Source: Pyrenophora tritici-repentis
Taxonomy: Eukaryota > Ascomycota > Dothideomycetes > Pleosporales > Pleosporaceae
Assembly (NCBI RefSeq): GCF_003171515.1
Contig: NC_089399.1
Coordinates: forward strand, 1,860,001 to 1,924,000
Direction of reading: 5' to 3'
Length of the DNA: 64,000 nt
The notes under the pieces were generated by a model. It did no database searches. It was given only the letters and a program-made list of their open reading frames with translations, and had not been told where the DNA came from. Of this stretch, positions 62,893-64,000 are shown piece by piece (the stretch's first letter is position 1; every line of letters begins with the position of its first letter). The position numbers and the translations under genes were made by a program.

Positions 62893-64000
62893 CTAGTCGT
62901 CTTCGTTCTCACTATCCTCGATATCGCTGTTCCCCTCAGCTTGGGGCTTTCCATACCAGGCCCGGAGACACTCGCACGCTTCTATAATATCTGCCTTCAG
63001 CCTACCACGGCGATCGACGATAGTAAGCTTCGCGCTACTAAAAAGACGTTCGCATTCATCCGACATAGGCGAGATCGCAAACATGTCTAGAGCGAAGCGA
63101 GCGAGATCTCGTTGGGAGTCGTAGCGAGATAGCCAGTACGCAATAGCCTCATTGCAACCTGCCTCTTCGTTATGAAGCCGGTCAGTAGAGATGTATTGTT
63201 CATACAAATCAGTTGTAGAAACTGGAGCGTCTATTCGAATGCGCTTATGTTCCCGCTGGCGATCAAATGCTGGGTCAGGATCTCTCTCCTTCCTGGCTGG
63301 TGGTGGCAGCATCTCGACAGGGTACCTTCCCTTATACTCTGTCTCCCAGAGATGCTTCACCGCTAATTGTGCGTTTTCAAACCACCTCTTCTTCTCTTCG
63401 TCGCCATGAAGAACCCACTCTTGCCTGAACCATCCCCACTTGCGATATGGATCAAGGATTTGAGCCGCATAATATGCCGGTGGAAGGTCAGTATCTTCAG
63501 GGAATCGATTTTGCCAATTCAGCTGCTGATTGTTATAGTACTCAACGCACTTTAACCAAGCAGCATCAGCGCAGCCTTGAAGGTACTTCCATGTAAAGTT
63601 GTTATCGTCCTCAGTGTGGATGTCGTGGTAGTGATCCTTCGTCTCGCTTATCTCCCGGAGAAGGCAGTCCAAAGTTGAAAACCAGTCCGCAAGTGACGTC
63701 TTCTTACCTTCAGAAAGCAAAGTTGCAGCATAGAAGTCTTTGAGAGCGAGTTCAATCTTTTCAAGCTCAAACCAGTGCTGTCCATCAAGCTTAAAGTTCG
63801 CGATCCCTACGGAGCCCTTTCCAGGTACATGACGAGCCGAGAAGAGCTCTAAACGTTCTCGAACATTTAATGCACGTGTAATCGAATAAAACCATGAGTT
63901 CCAGCGGGTCGAGTTGTTCTGGATAAGCTCAAGCCCGTCGAATTGCGAAAGATCTCCGCCGATAATAATTGTAGCAAACTCCTCACGCCGTTGTGGAGTA
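62893..64000 (-). CDS. hAT-family transposase, 5' part beyond the window
   Basis: Open on the minus strand from the right edge to the stop at 62893; at least 368 residues are visible and no stop interrupts them. LIQNNSTRWNSWFYSITRAL is the conserved hAT block after the catalytic domain, followed by FYAATLLSEGKKTSLADWFS and PAYYAAQILDPYRKWGWFRQ. The C-terminal dimerisation domain reads IAYWLSRYDSQRDLARFALD and AISPMSDECERLFSSAKLTI. The acidic tail (NSDIEDSENEDD) ends it. It belongs to a different hAT lineage from the fragment at 51687. The BED finger and first catalytic Asp would lie to the right, so activity cannot be judged. Confidence 0.88.
   Translation of the reverse strand, partial: TPQRREEFATIIIGGDLSQFDGLELIQNNSTRWNSWFYSITRALNVRERLELFSARHVPGKGSVGIANFKLDGQHWFELEKIELALKDFYAATLLSEGKKTSLADWFSTLDCLLREISETKDHYHDIHTEDDNNFTWKYLQGCADAAWLKCVEYYNNQQLNWQNRFPEDTDLPPAYYAAQILDPYRKWGWFRQEWVLHGDEEKKRWFENAQLAVKHLWETEYKGRYPVEMLPPPARKERDPDPAFDRQREHKRIRIDAPVSTTDLYEQYISTDRLHNEEAGCNEAIAYWLSRYDSQRDLARFALDMFAISPMSDECERLFSSAKLTIVDRRGRLKADIIEACECLRAWYGKPQAEGNSDIEDSENEDD

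Noticed and set aside
1..64000. Search for CRISPR arrays, bacterial operons or biosynthetic core genes
   Set aside because: No regularly spaced repeats and no polyketide or peptide synthase motifs were seen; the window is eukaryotic with spliced genes.

Overview
The window looks like chromosomal DNA of a filamentous ascomycete, most likely a Dothideomycete of the Pleosporales type. This is inferred from short GT-AG introns of 45-110 bp with CTAAC/CTNAC-like branch sites, the gene families present (HET, GH5, GH128, M35, MEMO, fungal SPT16), and several degraded repeats carrying the TAG/CTA-rich signature of repeat-induced point mutation (RIP, CpA to TpA). No species can be named from the sequence alone.

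The left part (1-25.8 kb) is mostly ordinary gene space: SPT16 (cut by the left edge), a mitochondrial-carrier-like gene, two secreted or wall-type genes (one probably frameshifted), a D-2-hydroxyacid dehydrogenase, a HET-domain gene, a secreted GH5 hydrolase, an SRS2-type UvrD helicase, a MEMO-family gene, two uncharacterised nuclear-looking genes, an intron-containing tRNA-Val and an M35 deuterolysin. A second gene block (36.3-47.4 kb) holds the ribosome-biogenesis GTPase NOG2 divergent from the mitoribosomal mS26 (Pet123) gene, a GH128 glucanase-like gene, a frameshifted L-asparaginase, a RING gene cut by a solo LTR, and a basic coiled-coil protein.

Two transposon-rich stretches carry the unusual structure. 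At 25796-34715 a RIP-degraded Tc1/mariner element, with matching TIRs and TA target duplication, has been filled by other elements. These are a 5'-truncated LINE, a solo LTR that received a complete copia element, another solo LTR inside that copia, and three more solo LTRs. All insertions except one weak case have readable target-site duplications (TSDs). Removing them leaves a mariner of about 1.8 kb. The stack sits 28 bp upstream of the M35 start codon. The intact copia has gag and pol in one frame separated only by UGA-CUA-G, the classical leaky-stop context.

At 47.4-64 kb a second, RIP-like copia is split. Its 3' half lies on the minus strand (47442-51524) and its 5' half on the plus strand (60034-about 61115), with identical 153-bp LTRs and matching TSDs. 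This points to an inversion of about 9.4 kb. Three identical hAT-type MITEs lie in the 3' half; the third has mismatched flanks and abuts a truncated hAT transposase, marking the likely breakpoint. Inside the inverted block are a 523-codon gene and an almost complete LINE (ORF1/ORF2 overlapping as TAATG, 13-bp TSD). The right end holds an intact Tc1/IS630-type transposase and a hAT transposase that runs off the window.
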